Source: a bacterium
GTDB taxonomy: Bacteria; Sumerlaeota; Sumerlaeia; UBA8349
Direction of reading: 5' to 3'
Assembly: GCA_013203855.1 (NCBI GenBank)
Contig: JABMPG010000278.1
Span: 1 to 13,281, forward strand
DNA: 13,281 nt
Shown here piece by piece: positions 1 to 6,284 of this stretch (the first letter of the stretch is position 1; each line of letters starts with the position of its first letter). The position numbers were made by a program, and so were the translations under genes. A model generated the notes under the pieces. It searched no databases, had not been told where the DNA came from, and saw only the letters and a list, made by a program, of their open reading frames with translations.

Positions 1-174
1 ACAGATAACGGTCTTCATCATCCTCTCAAAACCCGAGGCGAGCAGAAGTATCGGTAAGTGAAAGAAGTCGGTCGATCCATCTATACGATTGAGTTCCCGA
101 AGCCCGGATTTGAGGAGCCGCACTGCGGTGAGCAACTCTTCGCCAAGCATTGCTCTCTGGAGGGTTGTCGGCAC
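1..174 (-). CDS. Unrecognised protein, 5' part only (runs off the left edge)
   Basis: An open frame on the minus strand runs without a stop from about base 265 to the left edge. The likely start is GTG at 174-172, preceded by GGGGGA six bases upstream, or ATG at 150-148, which gives 50 residues inside the window. From the ATG the protein begins MLGEELLTAVRLLKSG, then has a short polar stretch (ELNRIDGSTDFF) and a hydrophobic helix-like stretch (HLPILLLASGFERMMK) ending in KTVIC at the edge. The composition is that of a real helical protein. I cannot assign a family. The LLLASGFERMMK stretch vaguely recalls helices of HEPN-like proteins, but this is only an impression. It lies downstream of the GT4 gene in the same orientation, separated by tandem hairpins, so it may be a separate transcription unit. 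The start is uncertain. Confidence 0.5.
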   Translation of the reverse strand, partial: MPTTLQRAMLGEELLTAVRLLKSGLRELNRIDGSTDFFHLPILLLASGFERMMKTVIC

Positions 175-237
175 AGAGGGTCCCCCAGATCTAGCAGGTC
201 TTGTTTTCGTACGCCGATCTTCTTCAAGATGGGGAAC

Positions 238-281
238 GGGAAGAATGGCTTCCCTTGTTAAGGCTGAAGCATGGCTTCAGC
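238..281. repeat. Two adjacent hairpins built from one 13-bp repeat
   Basis: Two inverted repeats stand side by side in the gap after the GT4 stop codon. GCTGAAGC (263-270) pairs with GCTTCAGC (274-281) around a 3-nt loop, a perfect 8-bp stem. GGGAAG (238-243) pairs with CTTCCC (249-254) around a 5-nt loop. The cores GAAGCATGGCTTC (266-278) and GAAGAATGGCTTC (240-252) are direct copies with one mismatch. There is no strong T-run on the minus strand, so this is at best a weak terminator or an mRNA 3'-end structure for the GT4 gene; a dispersed palindromic repeat is the alternative. A smaller 5-bp hairpin lies at 217-230. Confidence 0.5.
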
Positions 282-324
282 ACTCCCCCAAAGGCCTCCA
301 AAACAACTTCACTACACCCACGCC

Positions 325-1503
325 TCAGTCCCCGGCCTCCAATCCCTTCTCCTCGATCAACTGCCGATAGACTTCGATCTGCCTTTCGAAGACCTCTTGT
401 TCAGAATAGAGTTGTCGGGCGCGGGCGCGGCCGGCGGCTCCGAGTTTTCGTGCCTTTTCGGGATCGGCGAGGAGGTCGGCGCATTTTTCGGATAGCGCCT
501 TTGGATCGCGGACGGGGACGATAAAGCCGGTCTGGTGGTCGACGACTTCTTCGCGACAGCCCCGGATATTAGTCACCACGCAGGGGAGGGACATGGCCAT
601 GGCTTCGATGACGGAGCGCGGCATCCCTTCGCGCCAGGAGGGAAGCGTGTAGACATCCATCGCGTGGAGGAGTTCCGGCACGTCCTCGCGCTGGCCGGCG
701 AAGACGATGCGGTCGCGGAGGCCAAGGCCGTCCACCCGGCTCTGGAGCTCGGCCGTCGAATCGTCGTGGTCGCTGGGCAAGGCGTCGCCGATGACGAGAA
801 GGAGGAAGTCGGGAAAGCGCCGGGCGAGATCGACGGACGCCTGAAACAGTTCGAAGTAGCCCTTCTCCCGCACGAGGCGGCCGATAATCCCCAGGACCCG
901 CGCGTCGGGCCCGATCCCGAGGGCCGCCCGGGTCCGGACCCGGTCATCCGCCGTGAACCGATCCGGATCGAAGCGCGAGAGATCCACGCCATTGCCGATG
1001 GTGCGGACCTCGCCGGGCTTCCCCAGGTGATAGCGGATCGCGGCCTGGCGGTCCTCTTCACTCTGAGTGAAAAGGAAATCGTGAAAGAACGACCCGAACC
1101 ATTCCAGCCCGACGTGGAACGTCCGCTTGAGGAAGGGCATCTCGTCGTGAAAGTAAAACCCGTGGGCCGTATAGAGTCGGATCGGCACGCCGCGCCGCGC
1201 GCCAGCCACGCGCCCAATGAGCGAGGCAATCGGCGTGTGAACGTGGATAACGTCGAAGTGTTCCTCGGACAGCCACTGGCTCAGGCGGCGATAGGAGCGG
1301 AGATGAGCCCCGATGCTCAGGGAACGCTCGATAGGCAAGTCCACACAACGCAGCCCTCTTCGGCGCAGAGGCTCGAGAAACACGCTCTCCGTGCACGCTG
1401 CCGTCACCTCAAAGCCCTGGTCTTGAAGGCGGAAACAGAGGGGGGCGATGAAACGGGCCAAGGTAAAATCGACCGCGCAGAGTTGCAGTACTTTGAGGGG
1501 CAT
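325..1503 (-). CDS. Glycosyltransferase family 4 (GT-B fold), surface-polysaccharide type
   Basis: The 392-residue product has full GT4 length. The N-terminal Rossmann half carries DVIHVHTPIASLIGR (84-98) and YTAHGF (111-116), typical of the enzymes that extend lipid-linked oligosaccharides in capsule, O-antigen and exopolysaccharide pathways (TuaC/CapM/PglA-like). The C-terminal half has the nucleotide-sugar pocket: GRLVREKG (208-215) and the EX7E motif E292...E300 within EGMPRSVIEA, followed by PVRDPKALSEK. There is no signal peptide, so it should work at the cytoplasmic face of the membrane. The sugar donor and acceptor cannot be read from sequence. The gene starts 11 bp after the stop of the upstream SHOCT-like gene and is probably cotranscribed with it. 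ATG 1503 has no clear Shine-Dalgarno, but the N-terminus MPLKVLQLCAVDFT fits the first beta strand of the fold. Family confidence is high; the specific role is inferred. Confidence 0.93.
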   Translation of the reverse strand: MPLKVLQLCAVDFTLARFIAPLCFRLQDQGFEVTAACTESVFLEPLRRRGLRCVDLPIERSLSIGAHLRSYRRLSQWLSEEHFDVIHVHTPIASLIGRVAGARRGVPIRLYTAHGFYFHDEMPFLKRTFHVGLEWFGSFFHDFLFTQSEEDRQAAIRYHLGKPGEVRTIGNGVDLSRFDPDRFTADDRVRTRAALGIGPDARVLGIIGRLVREKGYFELFQASVDLARRFPDFLLLVIGDALPSDHDDSTAELQSRVDGLGLRDRIVFAGQREDVPELLHAMDVYTLPSWREGMPRSVIEAMAMSLPCVVTNIRGCREEVVDHQTGFIVPVRDPKALSEKCADLLADPEKARKLGAAGRARARQLYSEQEVFERQIEVYRQLIEEKGLEAGD

Positions 1504-1514
1504 GGGATGGGGGA

Positions 1515-2132
1515 TTACTCGTTCTCGTTGATCTGCTTCTTGAACTGCTCGTACTGCTCGCGGGAAATGAGGCCGCGTTCCAGCAGGGCCTCGATGTCGA
1601 TCCCCGACGTCTTCTCCGGCTCTTCGGCCGTTTTGGGCGGCTCCGCCTCGGAGCGCCGGGTCAGGGAAATATCGCGAAGGCTCGTGACGCGCTTCTGGCT
1701 CGCGTGAGGCTGCCGGACCTCGCCCGGCGGATACTCGCTCACCGGCGGCGTCCGCGGCTCCTTCTCGACCGGCTCGGTCTCGTCGCCTTGCGCCTCTTTC
1801 CGACGCCGCAGTTCTTCGCGCTTTCTCGCGGCAATCGCCTGCAGATCGGTCAGATCCGTCGCCCTTTCCCCGCCCTTTTCGCGGGTTGTGGCTTGCTTGA
1901 GAACCGCCTCGCGCACTCGCCGCATCTCGTCGGGCGCCAACTTATCCCGGAGGGTGTCCAGGAACACAGTGTCCATCTCCAGAACGCTCCGGTTCGATCG
2001 GCCCTTCGTGAACTTGTGCGCGATCATCAGAATCACGATCAAGGCGAACAGAAGAACGATCACCAGAAGCAACCAGTAGACATGCTCCGAAGAGAGAAAT
2101 GAATTCTGCTGGGCGAAGAAAACAAGAGGCAT
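1515..2132 (-). CDS. Single-pass membrane protein with C-terminal SHOCT-like motif
   Basis: With the start at ATG 2132 the product has 205 residues. An earlier in-frame ATG at 2141 sits only one base from the GGAGG at 2147-2143, whereas ATG 2132 is 9-10 bases away, so I prefer 2132. The order is a short periplasmic N-terminus, one membrane helix (about residues 17-38, WLLLVIVLLFALIVILMIA), a basic HKFTKGRSNR stretch suggesting N-out/C-in topology, a helical charged segment (TLRDKLAPDEMRRVREAVL), and a long low-complexity region rich in Arg, Glu and Pro. The C-terminus (IEALLERGLISREQYEQFK) resembles the short SHOCT oligomerisation motif. Function is unknown. It may be a membrane scaffold for the GT4 enzyme encoded 11 bp downstream, but only linkage supports that. 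The membrane helix is certain; the SHOCT assignment is moderate. Confidence 0.8.
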   Translation of the reverse strand: MPLVFFAQQNSFLSSEHVYWLLLVIVLLFALIVILMIAHKFTKGRSNRSVLEMDTVFLDTLRDKLAPDEMRRVREAVLKQATTREKGGERATDLTDLQAIAARKREELRRRKEAQGDETEPVEKEPRTPPVSEYPPGEVRQPHASQKRVTSLRDISLTRRSEAEPPKTAEEPEKTSGIDIEALLERGLISREQYEQFKKQINENE

Positions 2133-2142
2133 GGGACACATT

Positions 2143-2147
2143 CCTCC
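2143..2147 (-). promoter_or_regulatory. Ribosome binding site that decides the SHOCT-like gene start
   Basis: GGAGG on the minus strand (followed by A) lies 10 bases upstream of ATG 2132 but only one base before the longer-frame ATG 2141. Spacing therefore favours the shorter protein. Confidence 0.6.
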
Positions 2148-2252
2148 GAATGATCTGGATTTGCTCGTGTCACGGGCTCTCGCCGCACGGCTGCGTCTCC
2201 CGCGCCGTAGCGGCGCCGAAACCTGAAAACCACCACGCGGACTACACGTCTT

Positions 2253-2282
2253 ATCTTAGGCCATTCCCGACCCGCCTGAAAA
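2253..2282 (-). promoter_or_regulatory. Possible sigma70-like promoter for the SHOCT-like/GT4 genes
   Basis: On the minus strand TTTTCA (2282-2277, four of six matches to TTGACA) is followed after 18 bp by TAAGAT (2258-2253, a good -10). It would start transcription about 115 bases before ATG 2132. It is a weak prediction because the -35 is poor. Confidence 0.25.
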
Positions 2283-2371
2283 CCCTTTTCCACCTTCCGA
2301 TCATAGGCAGATACCGGCGCCAGGTTCGTAGTCCATCGTTCGGGCTGCCCTTCAAGGCATTGAACTGTCCG

Positions 2372-2399
2372 GGCTCGCATGAAACATGCGCTACGAGCC
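2372..2399 (+). repeat. Compound hairpin in the TPR-gene leader
   Basis: GGCTCG (2372-2377) pairs with CGAGCC (2394-2399). Inside it CATG (2378-2381) pairs with CATG (2385-2388) across an AAA loop, leaving a 5-nt bulge on one side. No T-run follows, so it is not a classical terminator. It could be a leader structure or an operator-like palindrome. Confidence 0.4.
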
Positions 2400-2440
2400 T
2401 GCCGGTTCTTGGATAGGCCTTCCTAGTTGCGCGATCCGGG

Positions 2441-2479
2441 CAGGGCTGATACCCTGAAAAATCGGGTGTTATCCCGATT
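2441..2479 (+). repeat. Two successive hairpins upstream of the TPR gene
   Basis: CAGGG (2441-2445) pairs with CCCTG (2452-2456), and AATCGGG (2460-2466) pairs with CCCGATT (2473-2479) around a 6-nt loop. They end about 56 bases before the TPR start codon. The arrangement suggests a structured 5' leader. No known riboswitch consensus is met. Confidence 0.4.
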
Positions 2480-2535
2480 GTATGCGGTCCGGCGTCCTTT
2501 TCCGGATCACGATTCTTGTGGAGATGTGAACAACA

Positions 2536-4689
2536 ATGCGACGGTTCATATATTTCATTCTTCCTGCCCTGGCGGCCCTGAGCCTCCCTCTGGCCGCAGC
2601 GGAAACGCAAGCCCTGCCCCAGGCCCAGCAGGAACTGCTGCACAGGCTGACGGAACTCGAAGACGGCTATCCCGAAGTGCTCAACCCCCCGATCCGGATG
2701 CAGGAAAAGAATTTCACGGCGGAGGAAGAAGAGCGTTTCGAACTTTTCCGGGATTTCTTCCAGGTGTCCTATCTCGCTGCTTCGGGCCGGGACGAGGAGG
2801 CTCTCGAGATCCTGCGCCGGAATGGGGATCGGTCGGAGTGGCCATACCGGATGCGGTTGATGGAGGCCGACATTCTCAAGCGGCAGGGAAACATCCCGGC
2901 GGCAGAGAAGCGCCTGACGGAGATGATCGAGCAGAATCCGGAGCGCGTCGACGCTTACTTGGATCTGGCCCGGCTCCAGTCCAACCGGGGCGATTCAGCG
3001 ACTGCCATCCAGATGCTGGAGTCCGGCCGCGAACACTCCCCCCGGAATATCGAGCTGCTGCAAGACCTCCATCGCCAGTATGGCCAGGCCTACCAACAGG
3101 CGAAGACACTGGACGACCAGAAGGTGGCCCTGAATCATCTGGAGGAGATGTGCGAGGCGCTGGTCGAAGCCCGCCCCGGCCGTCCCTCCACTCCCTATGT
3201 AAAAGTGCTGGCGATCATCAAGTTGGAGAAGAACAAGCTGGACGAGGCGGAGACGTGGATGACCAAGTTGGTCCAGTTGCAGCCCCGTGATATCGCCAAC
3301 TACATCCAGTTGGCGAATCTTCAGCAGCAGCTGGACCGGAAGCAGGAAGCCATCGCTACCCTGCGACGGGCCAGCATCGTCGCCCCCAGCGATCCGGCCC
3401 TGGTCAAACATGTGCAAGTTCTCCTTCTCGATGGCGGGCAGGGAGAAGATCTTTTGGACTTCTATCGCTCCCTCGCCGAAGAATACCCGGGCCGAGACGA
3501 CATTCAGATCCGGTACGCCATGAGCCTGGTGGGTTACACGAAGTCGAAAGAGGCGGCGACGGTCCTGGAGCGTTCCCTGGCCTTTCATCCCTACAACCCC
3601 GATGGGTGGCTCCTCCTGGCGCGGCTCTATGCGGGAACGGATGAGCCGGAGAAGGCCTGCGAGGCGGTGGAAAAGTACCTGGCTCGGAGTTCCCGGACGA
3701 TGGAGAACCTGCTGGAAGCGGCGCGGTTCCTGATCGGTCTCAACTGTGTGGAAAAGGCAGAGGCACCGGTGGCCGAAGCGCTGGAGAAATCGCCTGACAA
3801 CACCGAGGCCCTCAACCTGCAAATGGAGATCGACCGGCGTCTGGGACGTTTCGAGAATCTGGTGCAACGCCTCGAAGAGAGCCTGGCCCGGGCGCCGAAC
3901 AGCTCGCTGGCCCACTACATTCTGGCAGTCGAGGCGTTCCGCGGTCAGGGCCGCCTGGCCGAGGCGGCCCCGATCCTGGAAAAATGGATCGCCACGGCCG
4001 AACCGGACAAGGCCAACCGCCTGCGGGAACTGCTCATGCTCGTTCACCGCGATCTCGGTGATACAGATTCCGCCATCCGCGTGATGCGGGAGGCCGTCGA
4101 AAAAGACAGCGGAAACTGGAAGATGCAGCTGGCCCTGGTTCAACTCTACCAGTTGACCGGCAAAGAAGAGGAACTCCGGAAGGGGATGGACAGCCTGCTC
4201 GCCAACCAGGAAGAAAACGCCGAGGTCCAGTACGAACTCGCCCTCGTCGAATGGAACGGAAAACACTTGGACCGGGCGGAGTCCATGCTGCGGAAGGCCA
4301 TCGAACTCAAACCGGATTATGCCGAAGCCCACAACTCGCTGGGATATCTCTTCGCCGAGCAGGGCATCCGTCTGGACGAGGCGATCGAGCATGTCGAGCA
4401 GGCCCTGGCCATGCGGCCGGGGGCGGGCCACATGATCGACAGCCTCGGGTGGATCTATTTCCAAAAGGGCAACTATGAGAAGGCGGCCGACCTCCTCGAA
4501 CAAGCTGTCCAGAAGGAAGAGGGCGACCCTCTTGTCATGGAACACCTGGCCGACGCCTATCGGAAACTGGACCGGCGCCCGGAAGCCCTGGCCCTGTATC
4601 GCCAGGCGGCGGACCAGGCGATCGAGCAAGATCTCAAAAGCCGATTGGAAGGAAAGGTCCGGGAACTGACCGCTCAATCCGCCGAATAG
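2536..4689 (+). CDS. Exported tetratricopeptide-repeat protein, 717 residues
   Basis: The product begins with a clear signal peptide: basic MRR, hydrophobic core to residue 19, and an AAA|E signal peptidase I site at about 22/23, with no lipobox cysteine. It should therefore be periplasmic. The rest is alpha-helical with TPR units throughout: a block near residues 115-180 (YLDLARLQSNRGDSATAIQML), degenerate units through the middle, and the best-conserved block at about 560-700, including AHNSLGYLFAEQ, IDSLGWIYFQKGNYEKA and the final LADAYRKLDRRPEALALYRQA. The NSLGY/DSLGW pairing is common in large bacterial TPR proteins, several of them linked to envelope assembly or exopolysaccharide export. 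No catalytic domain is visible, so an adaptor or scaffold role is inferred. A GGAG 12 bases before ATG 2536 is a weak ribosome binding site, but the signal peptide fixes the start. The gene appears monocistronic, since a good promoter follows it. Confidence 0.93.
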   Translation: MRRFIYFILPALAALSLPLAAAETQALPQAQQELLHRLTELEDGYPEVLNPPIRMQEKNFTAEEEERFELFRDFFQVSYLAASGRDEEALEILRRNGDRSEWPYRMRLMEADILKRQGNIPAAEKRLTEMIEQNPERVDAYLDLARLQSNRGDSATAIQMLESGREHSPRNIELLQDLHRQYGQAYQQAKTLDDQKVALNHLEEMCEALVEARPGRPSTPYVKVLAIIKLEKNKLDEAETWMTKLVQLQPRDIANYIQLANLQQQLDRKQEAIATLRRASIVAPSDPALVKHVQVLLLDGGQGEDLLDFYRSLAEEYPGRDDIQIRYAMSLVGYTKSKEAATVLERSLAFHPYNPDGWLLLARLYAGTDEPEKACEAVEKYLARSSRTMENLLEAARFLIGLNCVEKAEAPVAEALEKSPDNTEALNLQMEIDRRLGRFENLVQRLEESLARAPNSSLAHYILAVEAFRGQGRLAEAAPILEKWIATAEPDKANRLRELLMLVHRDLGDTDSAIRVMREAVEKDSGNWKMQLALVQLYQLTGKEEELRKGMDSLLANQEENAEVQYELALVEWNGKHLDRAESMLRKAIELKPDYAEAHNSLGYLFAEQGIRLDEAIEHVEQALAMRPGAGHMIDSLGWIYFQKGNYEKAADLLEQAVQKEEGDPLVMEHLADAYRKLDRRPEALALYRQAADQAIEQDLKSRLEGKVRELTAQSAE

Positions 4690-4711
4690 CCGGAGAGTGG
4701 ACACGGCAAAC

Positions 4712-4744
4712 CTGTCAGATCAGGCTCAAGAGACAGTCTTTGTT
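4712..4744 (+). terminator. Weak possible terminator after the TPR gene
   Basis: CTGTC (4712-4716) can pair with GACAG (4732-4736) and is followed by TCTTTGTT. The stem is only 5 bp and the loop 15 nt, so termination would be inefficient. Its position between the TPR stop and the next promoter is the main support. Confidence 0.25.
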
Positions 4745-4774
4745 GGTTCGCCGCTCCAGCAAACTGACGATCGC

Positions 4775-4804
4775 TTGCGATATCTGGCGGACCCGGTCTA
4801 TAAT
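4775..4804 (+). promoter_or_regulatory. Sigma70-like promoter of the EI24-scramblase operon
   Basis: TTGCGA (4775-4780, four of six to the -35 consensus), an 18-bp spacer and a perfect TATAAT (4799-4804). The predicted transcript start is about base 4811, giving a leader of roughly 20 bases that contains the AGAGGA ribosome binding site (4819-4824) for ATG 4831. Confidence 0.65.
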
Positions 4805-4830
4805 GGCCCGGCTTGACCAGAGGATCGCAC

Positions 4831-5658
4831 ATGTCCGATCACGAAAACCTGAATCCACCACCGGATGCCTCCCTCTTCCCCGCGCTCGAGAATCCTGTGC
4901 AAGATTTTCTGTATGGCGCACGGCTTCCGTTTCGCGGCATACGGTTTCTGGCGGCGCGGCCGAAGTTGTGGTGGCTGGTGGCGGTACCTCTGACGCTGAA
5001 CATGCTTCTCTTCGGATTTCTCCTGTTCTGGGGCGGAGGGTTCTTCGCCGACTGCCTGCGCGAGCGCCTGGGCACATGGGAGGAGGCGAGGTGGTATCTC
5101 AAGGCGGTCCTGGTCCTCGCTCGGATTCTCTTCTGGTTGATCGTTCTGATCCTGGTCTATTTCGTTTTCACTCCGGCCGCCCTGCTCATCGCAGCGCCCT
5201 TTAACGACCGCCTGGCCGAACACACCGAGCGGGCGGCGGGCTTTCGTCTCGAAGACAATCGCTCTCTCGTCGTCCTGATTGCTTCCGAAGCGGTCTTCGC
5301 CATAGCGAGCGAAGTGAAGCGACTGGCGGTGTTCGGCGGCGGCTTTCTCGTCCTGCTGCCGCTGAATCTTATTCCAGGGCTGGGGAGCATGGCCTATGCC
5401 GTGGCCGCCTTCCTCTGGGCCGCCTTCGGATGCGCCTTCGAATTCATCGGCTACGCGGCGGACCGGAGGCATTGCGGCCTTCGCCGAAAATGGGGACTGT
5501 TGGGGACCAGAAAGCCCCTGGTCTTTGGCTACGGCATGATGACTGCCATGTTGTTCATGGTTCCTTTTCTGAATGTTTTCATCGTGCCCGTGAGCGCGGT
5601 CAGCGGCTCTTTTTTGTTCTGTTTGCTGATGGGAGAGGAAGAGAAAACCTCACGCTGA
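4831..5658 (+). CDS. EI24/CysZ-like multi-pass inner-membrane protein
   Basis: The 275-residue product has several hydrophobic segments: about residues 46-70, 89-118 (two closely spaced helices), 165-205 and 230-262. Two features point to the EI24 family, which includes the bacterial sulfate transporter CysZ and eukaryotic EI24: the segment after the second hydrophobic block (IAAPFNDRLAEHTE) and the C-terminal pattern GYAADRR...LGTRKPLVFGYG...VPFLNVFIVPVSAVSGS, close to the family's YPLDR...FG...P.N....P.AV.GAT signature. No cysteine-biosynthesis genes lie nearby, so I do not call it cysZ. ATG 4831 is chosen because AGAGGA lies six bases upstream; a TTG six codons earlier (4813) would put the leader inside the predicted promoter's start zone. 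It is followed after 14 bp by the scramblase-family gene and is probably cotranscribed. The substrate is unknown. Confidence 0.85.
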   Translation: MSDHENLNPPPDASLFPALENPVQDFLYGARLPFRGIRFLAARPKLWWLVAVPLTLNMLLFGFLLFWGGGFFADCLRERLGTWEEARWYLKAVLVLARILFWLIVLILVYFVFTPAALLIAAPFNDRLAEHTERAAGFRLEDNRSLVVLIASEAVFAIASEVKRLAVFGGGFLVLLPLNLIPGLGSMAYAVAAFLWAAFGCAFEFIGYAADRRHCGLRRKWGLLGTRKPLVFGYGMMTAMLFMVPFLNVFIVPVSAVSGSFLFCLLMGEEEKTSR

Positions 5659-5665
5659 AGGGAGA
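5658..5665 (+). promoter_or_regulatory. Ribosome binding site that decides the scramblase-family start
   Basis: AAGGGAGA overlaps the last base of the EI24 stop codon and sits seven bases before ATG 5673. It rules in this start over the upstream in-frame extension that overlaps the EI24 gene. Confidence 0.7.
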
Positions 5666-5672
5666 CCGGGAG

Positions 5673-6278
5673 ATGCAAACTACCACAGGCGGCATGACCA
5701 CCCTTCTTGTTCGACAGAAAAAGGAGTGGGGGGAGATCCTGACCAGTTTCGAGACCAGGAATCGCTACGAGATTATCGATCCCGCCGGAGAGGTCCGCTA
5801 TCTGGCCGGCGAGGAAGGCGGCTTCATCATGCGCCAATTCCTGCAGTCCCTGCGGCCCTTCACGATGCGGATCGCCACACCGGACGGACAGAGCGCCCTC
5901 ACGGTGAAACGCCCTTTCCGATTCTATTTCCATCGCGTGGACGTGCAAGGCCCATCTGGGGAAGCCATGGGCTCGGTCGAACGCAAGTTCTCCTGGCTCA
6001 GGCGAATGTATCGGGTGCTGGACCCGGCGGGACGGGAAATCTACACGATCATAGGGCCGATCCTCCACCCCTGGACCTTCCGGATCCTCGAGAACGAAAC
6101 TGAAGTGGGGAGGATCTCCAAGAAGTGGAGCGGCTTGGGCAAGGAGTTCTTCACCGACGCCGACACCTTCAGCGTGACCTTTCCCGACAACCTGGACCTT
6201 CAGCGCAAATGCACGCTCCTGGGTGCGGTCTTCCTCATCGACTTCGCCCATTTCGAGAGAAAGCGTAGCAATAAATAG
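5673..6278 (+). CDS. Phospholipid scramblase-family (tubby-like barrel) protein
   Basis: The 201-residue product has the scramblase/LURP-one-like layout: FETRNRYEIIDPAGE (26-40), a long beta-rich middle with RPF...VKRPFRF (61-84), YRVLDPAGREIYTIIGP (113-129), FRILENETEVGRISKKWSG (136-154), FTDADTFSVTFP (160-171) and the diagnostic end LLGAVFLIDFAHFE (182-195). The C-terminal FGA.FLIDF.YFE block is a hallmark of human scramblases. In scramblases this hydrophobic end helix sits inside a 12-strand beta barrel. Bacterial members are mostly uncharacterised; lipid binding or membrane-associated sensing is plausible and true scramblase activity is unproven. The open frame extends upstream to 5430, but AAGGGAGA (5658-5665) seven bases before ATG 5673 and the end of the EI24 gene at 5658 fix the start here. 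The stop lies 6 bp from that of the convergent gene. Confidence 0.88.
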   Translation: MQTTTGGMTTLLVRQKKEWGEILTSFETRNRYEIIDPAGEVRYLAGEEGGFIMRQFLQSLRPFTMRIATPDGQSALTVKRPFRFYFHRVDVQGPSGEAMGSVERKFSWLRRMYRVLDPAGREIYTIIGPILHPWTFRILENETEVGRISKKWSGLGKEFFTDADTFSVTFPDNLDLQRKCTLLGAVFLIDFAHFERKRSNK

Positions 6279-6284
6279 GAAAGG

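Larger units (their letters stand above)
2142..2535. other. Divergent intergenic region of about 400 bp with several hairpins and no gene
   Basis: The gap separates the minus-strand SHOCT-like gene from the plus-strand TPR gene and must hold both promoters. No convincing ORF is visible. It holds at least three inverted repeats toward the TPR side (2372-2399, 2441-2456, 2460-2479), so the TPR transcript may have a structured leader. I cannot match it to a known riboswitch class. No strong consensus promoter stands out on the plus strand; a weak candidate exists on the minus strand at 2253-2282. Confidence 0.6.

Noticed and set aside
535..1707. Long plus-strand ORF opposite the GT4 gene, and similar long antisense ORFs at 2995-4704, 8366-9634 and 11264-12574
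   Set aside because: GC-rich third positions leave long open antisense frames. Their translations are low-complexity Arg/Pro/Gly/His-rich and the opposite strands encode clear domain proteins.
2435..2490. Possible TPP-like riboswitch (GCTGATACCCTGAA followed by a CGGG hairpin)
   Set aside because: The CUGAGA core and the conserved second arm are absent, and the downstream gene is not thiamine related.
4831..5658. Calling the EI24-like gene cysZ
   Set aside because: There are no cysteine or sulfate assimilation genes in the window and the family also contains non-CysZ members.
5430..5672. N-terminal extension of the scramblase-family protein by 81 codons
   Set aside because: It overlaps the EI24 gene in another frame and a good ribosome binding site marks ATG 5673.
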